From Natrialbaceae archaeon Tc-Br11_E2g14 (lineage in GTDB: Archaea; Halobacteriota; Halobacteria; Halobacteriales; Natrialbaceae), in contig LKND01000001.1 in NCBI GenBank assembly GCA_001564275.1, positions 37,325 to 101,324 of the forward strand: a stretch of 64,000 nucleotides of DNA, read 5' to 3'. The translations under genes were made by a program, and so were the position numbers. The notes below the pieces were generated by a model. That model was not told the origin of the DNA, made no database searches, and saw only the letters and a list, made by a program, of their open reading frames with translations. Of the stretch, positions 49,327 through 59,943 are shown piece after piece (the first letter of the stretch is position 1; every line of letters starts with the position of its first letter).

Positions 49327-50700
49327 ATGACCGACGATATCGACTTCTACGACCTGCTCAAGGTGGACGAAGACGCCTCACAGGACGACATCAAGAGTGC
49401 CTTCCGCGAGCAGGTCAGGGTCTACCATCCGGATCTGAACGACGACGATCGGGCTCAGGCCCAGTTCACGGCGCTGAAGAAGGCCTACGACATCTTGGGC
49501 GATCCCGTCGAGCGCCAGGCCTACGACCGACTGGGCCACGAGGACTACGTCGCCAAGCGAACCTCCGGGCTGCCGTCCCCGGACCTCTGGAAACGATCCG
49601 TCGATTCGGACGGGGAGTCCGACGCCGACGGCAGTAAAAACGATACTCGCGATGACGGGCGGAGTACGGCCGCTTCCGGGGCATCGGCCGGCGGGAGCAG
49701 TAGTTCGACGGGAGCTGGCGGCTCGGGCAGGCGGACCACTGGTGGACGTTCAGAGCGGAGCGCCGCCGGTTCGGCATCGGGTTCGGGCCGGACCGTTGGG
49801 GGCCGATCCCGATCCACGGCCAGTGGGTCGGATGGATCGACCACCACGGCCGGGGCCACCGCAGCAGGCACTGCCGGCACCTCGACAGCCAGCTCGGCGA
49901 CCAGCGGAACGACTGCGAGTGGGCATGGGCGTTCGAGCGACCGGGCAGGTGCCACCACCGCCACCACCTCGAGCACCACCCAGTCGACACCGACCACCGA
50001 TCACTCACGGCCGGGCCCACTCACGAACAACGCCTTCGTCCGGTGGTGGCGCAACCAGAACTTCGCCTGGCCGCTCATCTGGACCTCCGTCCTCGTTTAC
50101 GTCGCCGGGCTGGGTCACTTCGCTCTCGTGCACGAGGGGGAACTGTCCACCCTCGTCGATGAGCTGGCCGGCGTTGGAACTGACCCGAACGGGCTCTGGG
50201 CCGTCCTGACCGAGAGTCGTCACGGCCTCGATACCGCCCTCGCGTTCATCACAGCCGTGGATCTCGTCGAGCCACCACTCGAGCAACCGCAATGGTATGG
50301 CGCGCTCGCGGGGTTAATCGCGCTCTCGTTGGTTGTCGTCATCGCGGCTCGAGTGGCCTGGCGAGGGGACACCTGGGGTGCAGTATCTATCGACGAGACC
50401 ATGGTGGTCGCCATCGCACTGACGGTCGCCATGAGCGCCGTTGGTGGCCCGCTGCTCGCCGGCGTCGTACTGATGCCACTCCTGTTTGGCGTGGTCCTCT
50501 ATCGCACGAGCCAACTTCCTGGATGGTCGCCGTCGTTCGTCTACGCGTTGCTCGTCTCGACGCCGCTTTCGGGCCTCGCTGTGAACGCAGCGGGTTACGC
50601 GACGCTGGTCGGTGACCTGCTCCTGTTCGTCGTCCTCCCGTTGCTGGGCGCGATCGGCCTCCAGTTCCGCGTCACCCTCCGGAAGCACTTCGGGCGATGA
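49327..50700 (+). CDS. J-domain protein with low-complexity linker and C-terminal transmembrane region
   Basis: J domain 'DFYDLLKVDEDASQDDIKSAFREQVRVYHPDLN…' (HPD present), Ser/Thr/Gly linker, several TM helices. Confidence 0.92.
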   Translation: MTDDIDFYDLLKVDEDASQDDIKSAFREQVRVYHPDLNDDDRAQAQFTALKKAYDILGDPVERQAYDRLGHEDYVAKRTSGLPSPDLWKRSVDSDGESDADGSKNDTRDDGRSTAASGASAGGSSSSTGAGGSGRRTTGGRSERSAAGSASGSGRTVGGRSRSTASGSDGSTTTAGATAAGTAGTSTASSATSGTTASGHGRSSDRAGATTATTSSTTQSTPTTDHSRPGPLTNNAFVRWWRNQNFAWPLIWTSVLVYVAGLGHFALVHEGELSTLVDELAGVGTDPNGLWAVLTESRHGLDTALAFITAVDLVEPPLEQPQWYGALAGLIALSLVVVIAARVAWRGDTWGAVSIDETMVVAIALTVAMSAVGGPLLAGVVLMPLLFGVVLYRTSQLPGWSPSFVYALLVSTPLSGLAVNAAGYATLVGDLLLFVVLPLLGAIGLQFRVTLRKHFGR

Positions 50701-50718
50701 CCAACCGTCGATTCCACC

Positions 50719-51351
50719 TCACCCAACCCGCGTCGCGACCCCCTTCGTCTGTCGATAATCCGAGTCCAGAATCGACTCGAGGCGCTCGTTCAGTATCAGG
50801 TCGTCGTCGCCGGTCCATTCGCTCGGGTCCAGAACGGGGACGATCATGAATCCGCGCCCGCGAACCTCTCGGGCGTGGAGGTCCGACATCTCGAGGTCGA
50901 TCCGGTGGCGGTGGGTGGTGTACTCCCGGAGGACGTGATCGGTGGCTCGCGCGCCGACCGGCAGGAGAATGTGGGCGTTGATCGCCCGCAACTCCGCGTC
51001 GAAGTACCGCTCGAGTTCGGCGTACTCTTCAGGCGTTGGTGAGCGGTTCCCTGGGAGACAGCACATGTGCAAATAGTCGACAAAGAGGTTCGACAGTGTG
51101 GGTCGATCGACGGGTCCCTCGACGAAGCCGGTTTCCCGAAAGATCGAAAGCAGGCGCTGACTCGCCGCCCGTTCGGAAAACGGGATGCCCGAGTGCGTAC
51201 CGCCGTGGACTCCGGGGTGATCGCCGATCAGGTGGAAATCGGCGTTCGCGTCGCCGTAGCCGAACACGGCGGGCCGGGCCCCTGGGTCCTGTCGCTCGAA
51301 GGGCGGCCGCATCCCGAAGGGGTTGCGCATTCGGTCGGTAACGTTCTCCAC
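50719..51351 (-). CDS. Uracil-DNA glycosylase family protein
   Basis: 'FHLIGDHPGVHGGTHSGIPFSERAASQRLLSIF', 'HILLPVGARATDHVL'. Confidence 0.85.
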   Translation of the reverse strand: MENVTDRMRNPFGMRPPFERQDPGARPAVFGYGDANADFHLIGDHPGVHGGTHSGIPFSERAASQRLLSIFRETGFVEGPVDRPTLSNLFVDYLHMCCLPGNRSPTPEEYAELERYFDAELRAINAHILLPVGARATDHVLREYTTHRHRIDLEMSDLHAREVRGRGFMIVPVLDPSEWTGDDDLILNERLESILDSDYRQTKGVATRVG

Positions 51352-51538
51352 AGGGTATCCGAGTAGTGGTGAGCAAATAACGGTAGTGGAACTCGCCAGG
51401 ATGCGGTGTAAGCATGGGGATCCCGGGGTCGGCCACTCGAACTCGGTGACACACAGTTGTGCACATTCCGTCAGTCATTGACCGGGAGATGCGCACGGAC
51501 CCGAGCATTGAAGACGGCGGGCGTCCCGAATTTATCCA

Positions 51539-52432
51539 ATGACCGAAATCATCGACGGCAACGCGGTCGCCAGCGATATTCGAGCGGGCCTCGAGGACGC
51601 AATCGAGACGCTGGCGGACGCCGGGGCACGCCCCGGACTGGCGACCGTACTGATGGGGGACGATCCGGCCAGCGAGACCTACGTCTCGATGAAACAGCGC
51701 GACTGCGAGGAGGTGGGAATCGAACCACACCACGTCGACGTGCCCGCCACTGCCCCCCCGATCGACCTCTACGAGACCATGGACGAACTCAACGAGAACC
51801 CCGACGTTCACGGCTATCTCGTCCAGTCGCCGGTTCCGGATCACGTCGACTACCGCGAGGTCATCCGGCGGGTCGATCCGCGCAAGGACGTCGACGGCTT
51901 CCATCCCGAGAACGTCGGTCGGCTCGTCGCCGGGGACGCGCGATTTCGACCCTGCACCCCCCATGGCGTCCAGCGGTTGCTCGAGGCCGCGGACGTGGAG
52001 ACCGAGGGTGCGGACGTGACGATCGTGGGCCGCTCCAGGATCGTCGGGAAACCGCTCGCGAACTTGTTGATTCAGAAGGCCGACGACGGCAACGCTACCG
52101 TCACCGTCTGCCACTCGCGCACCGAGGATCTCGCCGTGAAGACGCGTCGGGCCGACATCGTCATCGCCGCAGCGGGCGTCCCCGAACTCGTCGATGGGTC
52201 GATGATCGGCGACGGCGCAGTCGTGATCGACGTGGGCGTCAATCGCGTAGATGCCGACACCGAGCGGGGATACGAACTCGTGGGTGACGTCGAGTTCGAG
52301 AGCGCGAAAGCACACGCGTCGGCGATCACGCCGGTTCCTGGTGGCGTTGGCCCGATGACTCGAGCGATGTTACTCTACAACACCGTCAAGGCCGCCAGCC
52401 AGCAGGCTGACGTGCCGGTCGAGTTGCCCTGA
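51539..52432 (+). CDS. folD: Bifunctional methylenetetrahydrofolate dehydrogenase/cyclohydrolase
   Basis: 'TVLMGDDPASETYVSMKQRDCEEVGI', 'YLVQSPVPDHVD', 'VTIVGRSRIVGKPLANLL', 'PVPGGVGPMTRAMLLYNTV'. Confidence 0.97.
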   Translation: MTEIIDGNAVASDIRAGLEDAIETLADAGARPGLATVLMGDDPASETYVSMKQRDCEEVGIEPHHVDVPATAPPIDLYETMDELNENPDVHGYLVQSPVPDHVDYREVIRRVDPRKDVDGFHPENVGRLVAGDARFRPCTPHGVQRLLEAADVETEGADVTIVGRSRIVGKPLANLLIQKADDGNATVTVCHSRTEDLAVKTRRADIVIAAAGVPELVDGSMIGDGAVVIDVGVNRVDADTERGYELVGDVEFESAKAHASAITPVPGGVGPMTRAMLLYNTVKAASQQADVPVELP

Positions 52433-52519
52433 TTTCGGGATCTCTTCGGATAGAGACACCCGGGAGCTCCGGCCGGCTGCCTGGAACGTGCTTTTCTGGG
52501 TCGACACTGCTAGAACTCA

Positions 52520-53245
52520 CTACGAGAAGTCGACCCCGTCCTCGAGGGACGCCCGCGCCGCCTCGAGTGCCTGTCGATCCCCCCGCAACCCATCGGCGAG
52601 GGTTCGCGTCGCCTCGAGCAATCCCTCAGCGGTCTCGGGCGGGACGTCCCCCTCGAGGAGCCGCAATCTCGTCTCGTGATCGAGAAGCGTCTCGAGCAGG
52701 CTGGCCGCCCCCGGTGGGGGTGCGGTGTCCCTCGCATCCAGCCACGCACGAACGTCACGCCGGTAGGCCCGGACGGCGTCGGCGACGGTGAGTCCGCGTG
52801 GTTCGCGCATCGTGGCCGGCACGTCCTGGAGGTCGGGCCGCTCACCCGCATCGGCGTCTCGAAGGAGCGCCAGCACGTACAGCTCCTCGTCCGGCGTCAA
52901 GCGGGTTCGCCGCGCGGCGACGTGGGCGACGTGGCGCAACTCCACGGCGGCGAGGTAGGTGTCGTCGAGATCCTGCAACGAGCCACCGCGGACGAAGCCA
53001 CGGTTGCGGACGTATTCCCGGCACGCCTCGGTGGCAGTGTCGGCAACGTCAGCGAGTGGTTCCTCGTCGATCAGCCCACGAACGGCCGTCAGATCGAAGC
53101 GGACCTGCCTATCAGTGTGTCTCGAGCGCTCGCCCGTCGCGACGCTCCGCAGGCTCCCACAGGCCGGACAGCCGACGCTCCCGGTTTCGAAGTACGACCA
53201 GCGGGTCCCACAGTCGGTGCACTCGCGGTCGCCACGGATGTCCAT
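52520..53245 (-). CDS. Haloarchaeal zinc-ribbon protein of unknown function
   Basis: N-terminal 'CTDCGTRWSYFETGSVGCPACGS' followed by helical region. Confidence 0.8.
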   Translation of the reverse strand: MDIRGDRECTDCGTRWSYFETGSVGCPACGSLRSVATGERSRHTDRQVRFDLTAVRGLIDEEPLADVADTATEACREYVRNRGFVRGGSLQDLDDTYLAAVELRHVAHVAARRTRLTPDEELYVLALLRDADAGERPDLQDVPATMREPRGLTVADAVRAYRRDVRAWLDARDTAPPPGAASLLETLLDHETRLRLLEGDVPPETAEGLLEATRTLADGLRGDRQALEAARASLEDGVDFS

Positions 53246-53327
53246 CGATCGCTCGTTACGGCGGCAACGGCAAAAGTCGGGTGGTCCTCGAGACGGTAAC
53301 TGGGCTACCGCGAGCGGTGGACCCTAT

Positions 53328-53388
53328 ACTTCGAATATCAAAGCATAATACATTGAGTAATGGAGTGTATCACTTCATATTTCGAAGT
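53328..53388. repeat. 61-nt AT-rich imperfect palindrome
   Basis: 'acttcgaatatcaaagcataatac…gtgtatcacttcatatttcgaagt' between yqeC-like stop and the 53245(-) gene start. Confidence 0.6.
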
Positions 53389-53395
53389 GGGATAC

Positions 53396-54184
53396 TCACT
53401 CGAAGACGTCGACCAGTGGCCGATCGTCGATCATCCTGGTTAACGCGATCCGGTCGACAGCGTCGGGTGCGCGCTCGAGCACCTCCCGGGCGATCTCCTC
53501 GGCGACCTCCCGATCCGTGTCGTCGTCGACCATGTTGATCACGGGAACGTATCGAGCGCCATCGGGGACTCGCTTGCGCCCGCCCCTTCGGTGGGCGAGC
53601 ACGCGAGCCACGTCCGTCGGACGAATCGACTCGCCCACGTCTCGGCCGGTGATCGCCGAAACGTGGGTCGGTCGATGGACGACCGCCTCGGTCAGGGGGT
53701 GGCCAACGGCGTGACAACTCGCGACTGCGAGGACGACATCGCTCGAGGCAGGAATCTGTGGCTCTCGATCGTTCGGGGCCTTCAGGTGGCGGGTTCGCGC
53801 GCCGTCGGCCTTGACGAGGATCGGGAGGTCCTCGGCCACCGTCGTGAGCTGATCGACCACTGTCGGTTCGTACCCGCGATAGCGCTCGTCACCCTCGCGT
53901 TCGGGCACGAGACCGAGGGGCCAGTTGCCGTTGGTAGCCTCGAGCGAACGATCCGTGGACTCGCTTTCGAGTCTCGATTCGAGGGCGTCCATCGGCTTCG
54001 CAGTCACGGTCACCGATCCGACCTGTCGATCGAAAATCGGGATTCGCACCGTCGCCGTCACCACTGCCCGCTCGAGGTGGCTCGCAAGCGTGTAGAGCGT
54101 CGTCTTCTTGCCCCCAGCGCCAACGACACTCGTCACTCCACCATCGATCCCGAACACGTCGAGGAGGTCCGTTGTCCCGGCCAT
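53396..54184 (-). CDS. yqeC: YqeC-like (selenium/molybdenum cofactor-associated) P-loop protein
   Basis: 'DLLDVFGIDGGVTSVVGAGGKKTTLYTLASHL', 'ILVKADGARTRHLKAPNDREPQIPASSDVVL' and 'VINMVDDD' match the YqeC family. Confidence 0.85.
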   Translation of the reverse strand: MAGTTDLLDVFGIDGGVTSVVGAGGKKTTLYTLASHLERAVVTATVRIPIFDRQVGSVTVTAKPMDALESRLESESTDRSLEATNGNWPLGLVPEREGDERYRGYEPTVVDQLTTVAEDLPILVKADGARTRHLKAPNDREPQIPASSDVVLAVASCHAVGHPLTEAVVHRPTHVSAITGRDVGESIRPTDVARVLAHRRGGRKRVPDGARYVPVINMVDDDTDREVAEEIAREVLERAPDAVDRIALTRMIDDRPLVDVFE

Positions 54185-54323
54185 GGCTCGAGGTTGGTCG
54201 GCCACGGTGAAAACTGGTACTCTTCCGTCGACCGCCACCGGCGGCGGGCCCGCTGGTGTTCCGGTGGGAGCCCCCTGCAGGGTGTTCAGGCCAAATGCTG
54301 AGACTTCGCCCGTCTGGAGGCTG

Positions 54324-56219
54324 TCACGCGTCCGTCTCCGGAATCTCTCGGATCGCCTCGAGTACCGTCGAATCGAGCGCGTACTCGCCCGCATCGCCCC
54401 GATCGACCACGTCCCGGCTCCGGAGTTCCGAGAGTAAACTCTGGACGGCAACGGGCGACCGCTCCACCGCGTCGGCCACGGATTCGGTCGACAGCGGCCC
54501 GTCAAGCGCGATCGCCTCGATCACGCGGTGGGCCGTCGGCACCGTACACCGCGAGTCGGCACAGGCAGCGGTCACCCGCTCGTCGACGTCCTCGAGGGCG
54601 AGTAGCGACGCGATGGTCTCCCGGTCGTCGTCGACGACCATCGCGGCGGTTTCGTGGGCTGGCTCGGCCGCCTCGCCGTCCACAATCTCTTCACCTTCGT
54701 CCCCTGCATCGATCTCGGCGAATCCGTACTCGTGGGCCGCGCCGCCCACCTGGACGATGGGCGTTTCGCTGTCCCCGTCCTCGGTGTCATCTTCGCACTT
54801 GGAGTCGCTACCGTCGCCCCCTTCGGACGCCACGTCATCGCGTTCGTCGTCGCTCGCCTCCCCCGCGATGATCATCGAGTCCGCATCACCGTCGGCATCG
54901 CCCCCGGCCTCGTCGTCGACGGGTTCGAGCCACCGCTCGAGTTCCGCGATCTGTTCACGAAGGGCGTCGGTTTCGGCCTCCAGGCGCTCCACTTCAGCCT
55001 CGAGCCTGGCGATCTCCTCGTCCCGGGTAGCCACCGCCGCCTCGCGCTGCTCGAGGGCCCGATCGCGTTCGGCCAGTTCGTGGCGGAGGTCGTCACGTTC
55101 GGCTTCGAGTTCCTCGACGCGTGCTTCCATGTCGACGAGTTCGTCGTGGAGGCGGCGAAGGTCGCCCCCGGAGTCGGGAAACGTCGTCTGGACCGTGTCG
55201 GCTCCTGCGAGGGCATCGGCCATCTGACGAGCGGCGGACGAGACGTCTCGGGCGGAGGCGAGTTCCTCCTCGAGGGAGTCGATACGCTTCTCACGCTGGT
55301 CGAGACGCTCCTCGAGTTGTTCGATGCGGTCTTCCTCCCGGTTCTTTCGCTCCGAGATCGACTGGAGGTCGTCGACAAGTGCGTCGGAGACCGACTTCAG
55401 TTCCGGGCGCTCGAAGTCGTCGAGCCCCGGCGTCGCCCCCGCGTCGAACGTGCGCTTACGCCGGAACTGAATCTTCTGGACCTCGGCGTCGGTCCAGTCC
55501 ATCTGGACGAACGCCTGTCCGTCCGCGAGATCCGAGACGAGTTCCGTGTACTCCGTGTCGATGATCCGACCGACGACCTTGGTGTCGTTGTCCCAGGTGA
55601 GGCGATGCCACACGAGCCAGTTAGCCTGGGTAATGAAGTCCTTCTTGACGTCAGCTGGACGCTGACTGATGCCCAGGATGCCGAGGCCGTGTTTGCGACC
55701 GCGCTTCCCGATCTTGATCAGCAGGCGACCCGTCTCGCCGACTCCACCACCCTCGGGAATGTACTCGTGAACCTCCTCGACGACGAGCAAGAACGGTTTT
55801 TTGAGTTTCTTTTCCTTGACGAACAGCTGGCGGGCCGTCTCCCGAAGCAGTTCGTCCGCCTCTTCCTCGTCGAGGTAGCCAGACACGTCGAGGATGACGG
55901 GAACGTTCTCCTCCAGGGCGAGCGACGCCATCTGTTCGGCGTGCTCGGCCCCGATCTGGATGTCACACTCCTCGTCAGCCCCCGCGTGGAGCATCTCGTA
56001 TTCCTCCTTGAGCCCGTAGTACTCGCCGTCGGTGTCCACGATCAGGAGCGGGAATCCGGCCTCGAGCAGTTCCTCGGCGATCACCGAAGCCGTGTTCGAC
56101 TTACCGGAGCCGGACTTACCTGTGACGAACCCCCGACCGGTCAGCAGTTCGACGACTGGCAGGGCGACCTCTGAACCGTCGCTTTCCTCCCCAACGATGA
56201 CCTCACGAGTGTCACTCAT
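54324..56219 (-). CDS. HerA-like (DUF87) ATPase with coiled coil and C-terminal winged helix
   Basis: Walker A 'GKSGSGKSNTASVIAEELLEAG', 'LLVVEEVHEYIPEGG', 'GISQRPADVKKDFITQANWLVWHRL'; long coiled coil; C-terminal wHTH. Confidence 0.92.
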   Translation of the reverse strand: MSDTREVIVGEESDGSEVALPVVELLTGRGFVTGKSGSGKSNTASVIAEELLEAGFPLLIVDTDGEYYGLKEEYEMLHAGADEECDIQIGAEHAEQMASLALEENVPVILDVSGYLDEEEADELLRETARQLFVKEKKLKKPFLLVVEEVHEYIPEGGGVGETGRLLIKIGKRGRKHGLGILGISQRPADVKKDFITQANWLVWHRLTWDNDTKVVGRIIDTEYTELVSDLADGQAFVQMDWTDAEVQKIQFRRKRTFDAGATPGLDDFERPELKSVSDALVDDLQSISERKNREEDRIEQLEERLDQREKRIDSLEEELASARDVSSAARQMADALAGADTVQTTFPDSGGDLRRLHDELVDMEARVEELEAERDDLRHELAERDRALEQREAAVATRDEEIARLEAEVERLEAETDALREQIAELERWLEPVDDEAGGDADGDADSMIIAGEASDDERDDVASEGGDGSDSKCEDDTEDGDSETPIVQVGGAAHEYGFAEIDAGDEGEEIVDGEAAEPAHETAAMVVDDDRETIASLLALEDVDERVTAACADSRCTVPTAHRVIEAIALDGPLSTESVADAVERSPVAVQSLLSELRSRDVVDRGDAGEYALDSTVLEAIREIPETDA

Positions 56220-56799
56220 TCCTCGATCACGCGCCGTCCGCGCCGATAACTCATTGATTCCACGTCCCATCGGGAACCCTTGAAGCTTCGCCTCACGTGA
56301 CGATCACGGATCGGTACGTATGTCATGTCACCACATTCCAAAGAAACAATTATGTCAATCCCTCCAATTGTATCGGGTAGCCGATCGCCACTGCGCGATC
56401 CCGACCGACGATGACCACCACTCCACGCTTCCCGGCCGACGTTCGCGACGCCCCAAGTGGCAACGCGGACGTCGCCGGCACCGGTAGGTCCCCCGTCTCC
56501 GGACGGTATGGGACCGCTACCGGGCCCGATACCGACACGCTTCGTGTCGGACCCAAGGGACGTGGATGGCGGTCGGTGGTCGGTCACTCCATGCCGTCGA
56601 ACGGTATCGACGGCATCGCCGTCCCCGCCGCGTAGGTCCGCGCGCTCGGCTGGACGGCGATTCTCGAGGAATCACCCCTCGAGGTGGAGACTCGTTCTCC
56701 GCTGCCCTCGTGGCCGAGTGCCCGGACCACGCGGTTTCCCCTGGTGTGGACACCGCGTGGGCCCAGCCCACCCCGAGTTCGATTCTCGGCGGGGGACTC

Positions 56800-57156
56800 A
56801 TGGCACGATCAACCCATGTCGTCGGGGCGACCGTCGCGGTTCGCGTTCCCCTGAACGCGGACGGCGACCTCGTCACCGCCGGTACGCGCATCGTCGAACG
56901 AGCAACTGCCGTCGACCGCGTCACAGACGCCACCGTCCGGGGCCTCGAGCCCAGCCTCAACGACATCACGGTCACCCTCGAAACTGAGGTCGTGGTGGTC
57001 GGTGATCGAGGCGAGGACCTGGCCGTCACCAGGCGTGCCCTCGAAGCGGGCATCGGTGTAAGCGTCGAGGATCTCGAGCCCCTCGAGCAGGAGTGTCAGC
57101 GTGCAGGTGAGACAGAACCCGGTACCGAGACCGAGGAGCAGCCCCTGGTTCACTGA
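56800..57156 (+). CDS. Small hypothetical protein
   Basis: 118-aa ORF from ATG 56800 'MARSTHVVGATVAVRVPLNADGDLVTAGTRIVERA…' with acidic haloarchaeal composition. Confidence 0.55.
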   Translation: MARSTHVVGATVAVRVPLNADGDLVTAGTRIVERATAVDRVTDATVRGLEPSLNDITVTLETEVVVVGDRGEDLAVTRRALEAGIGVSVEDLEPLEQECQRAGETEPGTETEEQPLVH

Positions 57157-57475
57157 TGGGCCTAGGGAACCCTCGCGCTCGGCGACGAATAACGCGAGCC
57201 TGCTGCGGTGGATTTTTTGGCCACCTCCCTGCTAACTCGCCGAGGCAGTCAGTGGTCCGTGGAGGGAGCACGAACGCGGTGGTACACTTGCGACGCTGGT
57301 AGCTCCCCACAACCAGACGTCTCAGCCCCGGTGATGGCCAGCGTCCCAGCGAGGGTATCGTGTTGGGGTTACAGTGACGGTCGGTGGCTACGATCGCCCG
57401 CGCACCGACCACGACCATCCCGATGGCTCGAAGAGGGAGTGTCTAACCGTCGAAAACTGGAAAGCACGCCGGCTC

Positions 57476-59707
57476 CTACTGGAAGCCGATACGACTGCCA
57501 CGGCGACCCGTCCCGGGTTCGACGGCCCGCTGGCCGCCCTTGAAGTCCTGCTCGATCTGCTCGTAGTACTCGAGGATGTCGTCCGTGATCGTCGGGCGGA
57601 CGTTCTCCATCGCCTGTCGGAAGTGACGCATTTCGACGATATCCGCGTCGTCGTCCTCGCGCAGGGCCTCGATCGCCGCTTCGCGACAGATCGACTGGAG
57701 GTCGCTGCCAACGTAGCCCTCGGTGATTTCGGCGATCTCGTGCAGGCTGACGTCTGCCGCCAGTGGCGTGGCTTCGGTGTGAATCTCGAGGATCTGCTCG
57801 CGCCCCTCGGTACTGGGCTCGCCGATCATCACGAGCCGGTCGAACCGGCCCGACCGGAGGAGTGCAGGGTCGATCATGTCCGGCCGGTTGGTCGCGCCGA
57901 TGACCATCACGTTCCCCATCTCCTCGAGGCCGTCGAGTTCCGTCAACAGCTGGTTGACGACCCGTTCGGAGACGTTGCTCCCGACCTCGCCGCCCCGTCC
58001 CGGTGCCAGCGAGTCGAGTTCATCGAAGAATATCACCGTCGGGGAGACCTGTCGGGCCTTCCGGAACGTCTGGCGAATCGCCTTTTCGGACTCACCGACC
58101 CACTTGCTTAGGAGTTGTGGACCACGCACCGAGATGAAGTTCGCGTTGGTCTCGTTGGCCACGGCTTTCGCCATCAGCGTCTTACCGGTACCAGGTGGAC
58201 CGTAGAGCAACACCCCGGCTGGTGGATCGATTCCCATCCGATCGAACTTCGCGGGATCGCGCAGGGGCCACTCGACGGACTCCTGGACCTTCGACTTTGC
58301 GTCGTCGAGGCCGCCGACGTCGTCCCAGGACATCTTCGGCAGTTCCACCAGGACCTCGCGCATGGCCGACGGTTCGACTTCGGCGAGTGCCCCGCGGAAG
58401 TCCTCGCGCTTGACGATCATCCGGTCGATCAGACTCGGCGGAATGTCCTCCTCGTCGAGATCGATCTCCGGCAGGTAGCGACGGAGCGCCTTCATCGCGG
58501 CCTCCTTCGTGAGGCTCTCGACGTCCGCACCCACGAAGCCATGGGTCTCGTCCGCCAGATGCCCCAGATTCACATCGTCCGACAGGGGCATCCCTCGGGT
58601 GTGAATCTGGAGGATCTCCTCACGACCCACCTCGTCCGGAACGCCGATCTCGATCTCGCGGTCGAACCGACCCGGGCGACGCAGGGCTGGATCCACGCTG
58701 TCGACCCGGTTGGTCGCCGCGATGACGATGACCTGCCCACGTGCCTCGAGGCCGTCCATCATCGTCAGGAGTTGGGCAACGACTCGACGCTCGACCTCAC
58801 CGGTGACGTCCTCACGCTTGGGCGCGATGGAGTCGAGTTCGTCGATGAAGATGATCGAGGGCGACTCCTCACTCGCATCCTCGAAGATTTCGCGCAACTG
58901 CTGTTCGGACTCGCCGTAGTACTTTGAGATGATCTCCGGGCCCGCGATGGAGAAGAAACTCGCGGACGTCTCGTTGGCGACGGCCTTCGCCAGGAGGGTT
59001 TTCCCGGTCCCCGGTGGGCCATGCAGCAACACGCCCTGTGGGGGTTCAATTCCCAGTTTTTTGAATATCTGGGGGTGTTTCATCGGCAGTTCGACCATCT
59101 CCCGGACGCGCTGGATCTCGCCCTGCAGGCCCCCAATGTCTTCGTAGGTAATGCCACCACCCGTCTTCTCGAACCCGGAGATGGGTTCCTCACGCAACTC
59201 GACGTCGGTGTCTTCGGTGATGAGGACGACGCCCTCCGGATCGGTCTCCACGGCGATCAACGGGATGGCCTGACCCGGCGACCGCATGAATGGATGGTTC
59301 GTCGAACTCATCACGGGGACGATGTCGCGGCCCACCACCGGCCGCTTGAGAATCTGGCGTTTGACCATCCCGGCAGCGTCCGACCCGAACTGGACGGAGG
59401 CCTCCTCGGGCGGCGCGAGTACCAGACTCTCCGCCTTCGTCGCCTCGGCTTTGCGGATCGTGACCCGCTCACCGATCCCGACGTCAGCGTTCTGTCGGGT
59501 GAAGCCGTCGATTCTGACGGTGTCCGTGTTCCAGTCTTGCCGGTCCGCACGCCACACCTTCGCAGCAGTCGTCTCCGAGCCCTCGATCTCGATGATGTCA
59601 CCCGGGCTCAGTTTCAGATGTAACAGCGTGTCCGGATCGAGTCGGGCGATGCCACGACCCGAATCGTTCGGGTACGCTTTCGCGACCTCCAGTTGCACTT
59701 CGTTCAT
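57476..59707 (-). CDS. cdc48: CDC48/VCP-family AAA ATPase
   Basis: Two AAA modules '[18 protein letters not shown]' and '[18 protein letters not shown]'; N-terminal '[36 protein letters not shown]'. Confidence 0.97.
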   Translation of the reverse strand: MNEVQLEVAKAYPNDSGRGIARLDPDTLLHLKLSPGDIIEIEGSETTAAKVWRADRQDWNTDTVRIDGFTRQNADVGIGERVTIRKAEATKAESLVLAPPEEASVQFGSDAAGMVKRQILKRPVVGRDIVPVMSSTNHPFMRSPGQAIPLIAVETDPEGVVLITEDTDVELREEPISGFEKTGGGITYEDIGGLQGEIQRVREMVELPMKHPQIFKKLGIEPPQGVLLHGPPGTGKTLLAKAVANETSASFFSIAGPEIISKYYGESEQQLREIFEDASEESPSIIFIDELDSIAPKREDVTGEVERRVVAQLLTMMDGLEARGQVIVIAATNRVDSVDPALRRPGRFDREIEIGVPDEVGREEILQIHTRGMPLSDDVNLGHLADETHGFVGADVESLTKEAAMKALRRYLPEIDLDEEDIPPSLIDRMIVKREDFRGALAEVEPSAMREVLVELPKMSWDDVGGLDDAKSKVQESVEWPLRDPAKFDRMGIDPPAGVLLYGPPGTGKTLMAKAVANETNANFISVRGPQLLSKWVGESEKAIRQTFRKARQVSPTVIFFDELDSLAPGRGGEVGSNVSERVVNQLLTELDGLEEMGNVMVIGATNRPDMIDPALLRSGRFDRLVMIGEPSTEGREQILEIHTEATPLAADVSLHEIAEITEGYVGSDLQSICREAAIEALREDDDADIVEMRHFRQAMENVRPTITDDILEYYEQIEQDFKGGQRAVEPGTGRRGSRIGFQ

Positions 59708-59943
59708 GATTGGGGATAGACGGGGATGTTCCTGACTCCGACTCCACGTCGGATAGGTTTTTTGCTACCACTGGTACCCACCTGTGCTAGCGACTATCAT
59801 ATGATGGTGAGGCAGGAGGCTACATAGATGTACCGGCATCGGTCGTTTTGCGCGGTTTCGACGGAAGCTATTTCACCCTCGAGTACACCGCCCCTTCGAC
59901 CCGAGTGAAATCACTTTAGGTACTCGCCCGCTCCCAGTACGGT

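Noticed and set aside
49122-49328. 68-aa minus ORF between dinB and the J-domain gene
   Set aside because: Not impossible as a small protein, but no recognisable domain and it overlaps the downstream gene start
51029-52315. 428-aa minus ORF opposite folD
   Set aside because: FolD is unambiguous on the plus strand
54654-56174. 506-aa plus-strand ORF opposite the HerA-like ATPase
   Set aside because: Antisense artefact of codon bias; the minus strand has Walker motifs and coiled-coil composition
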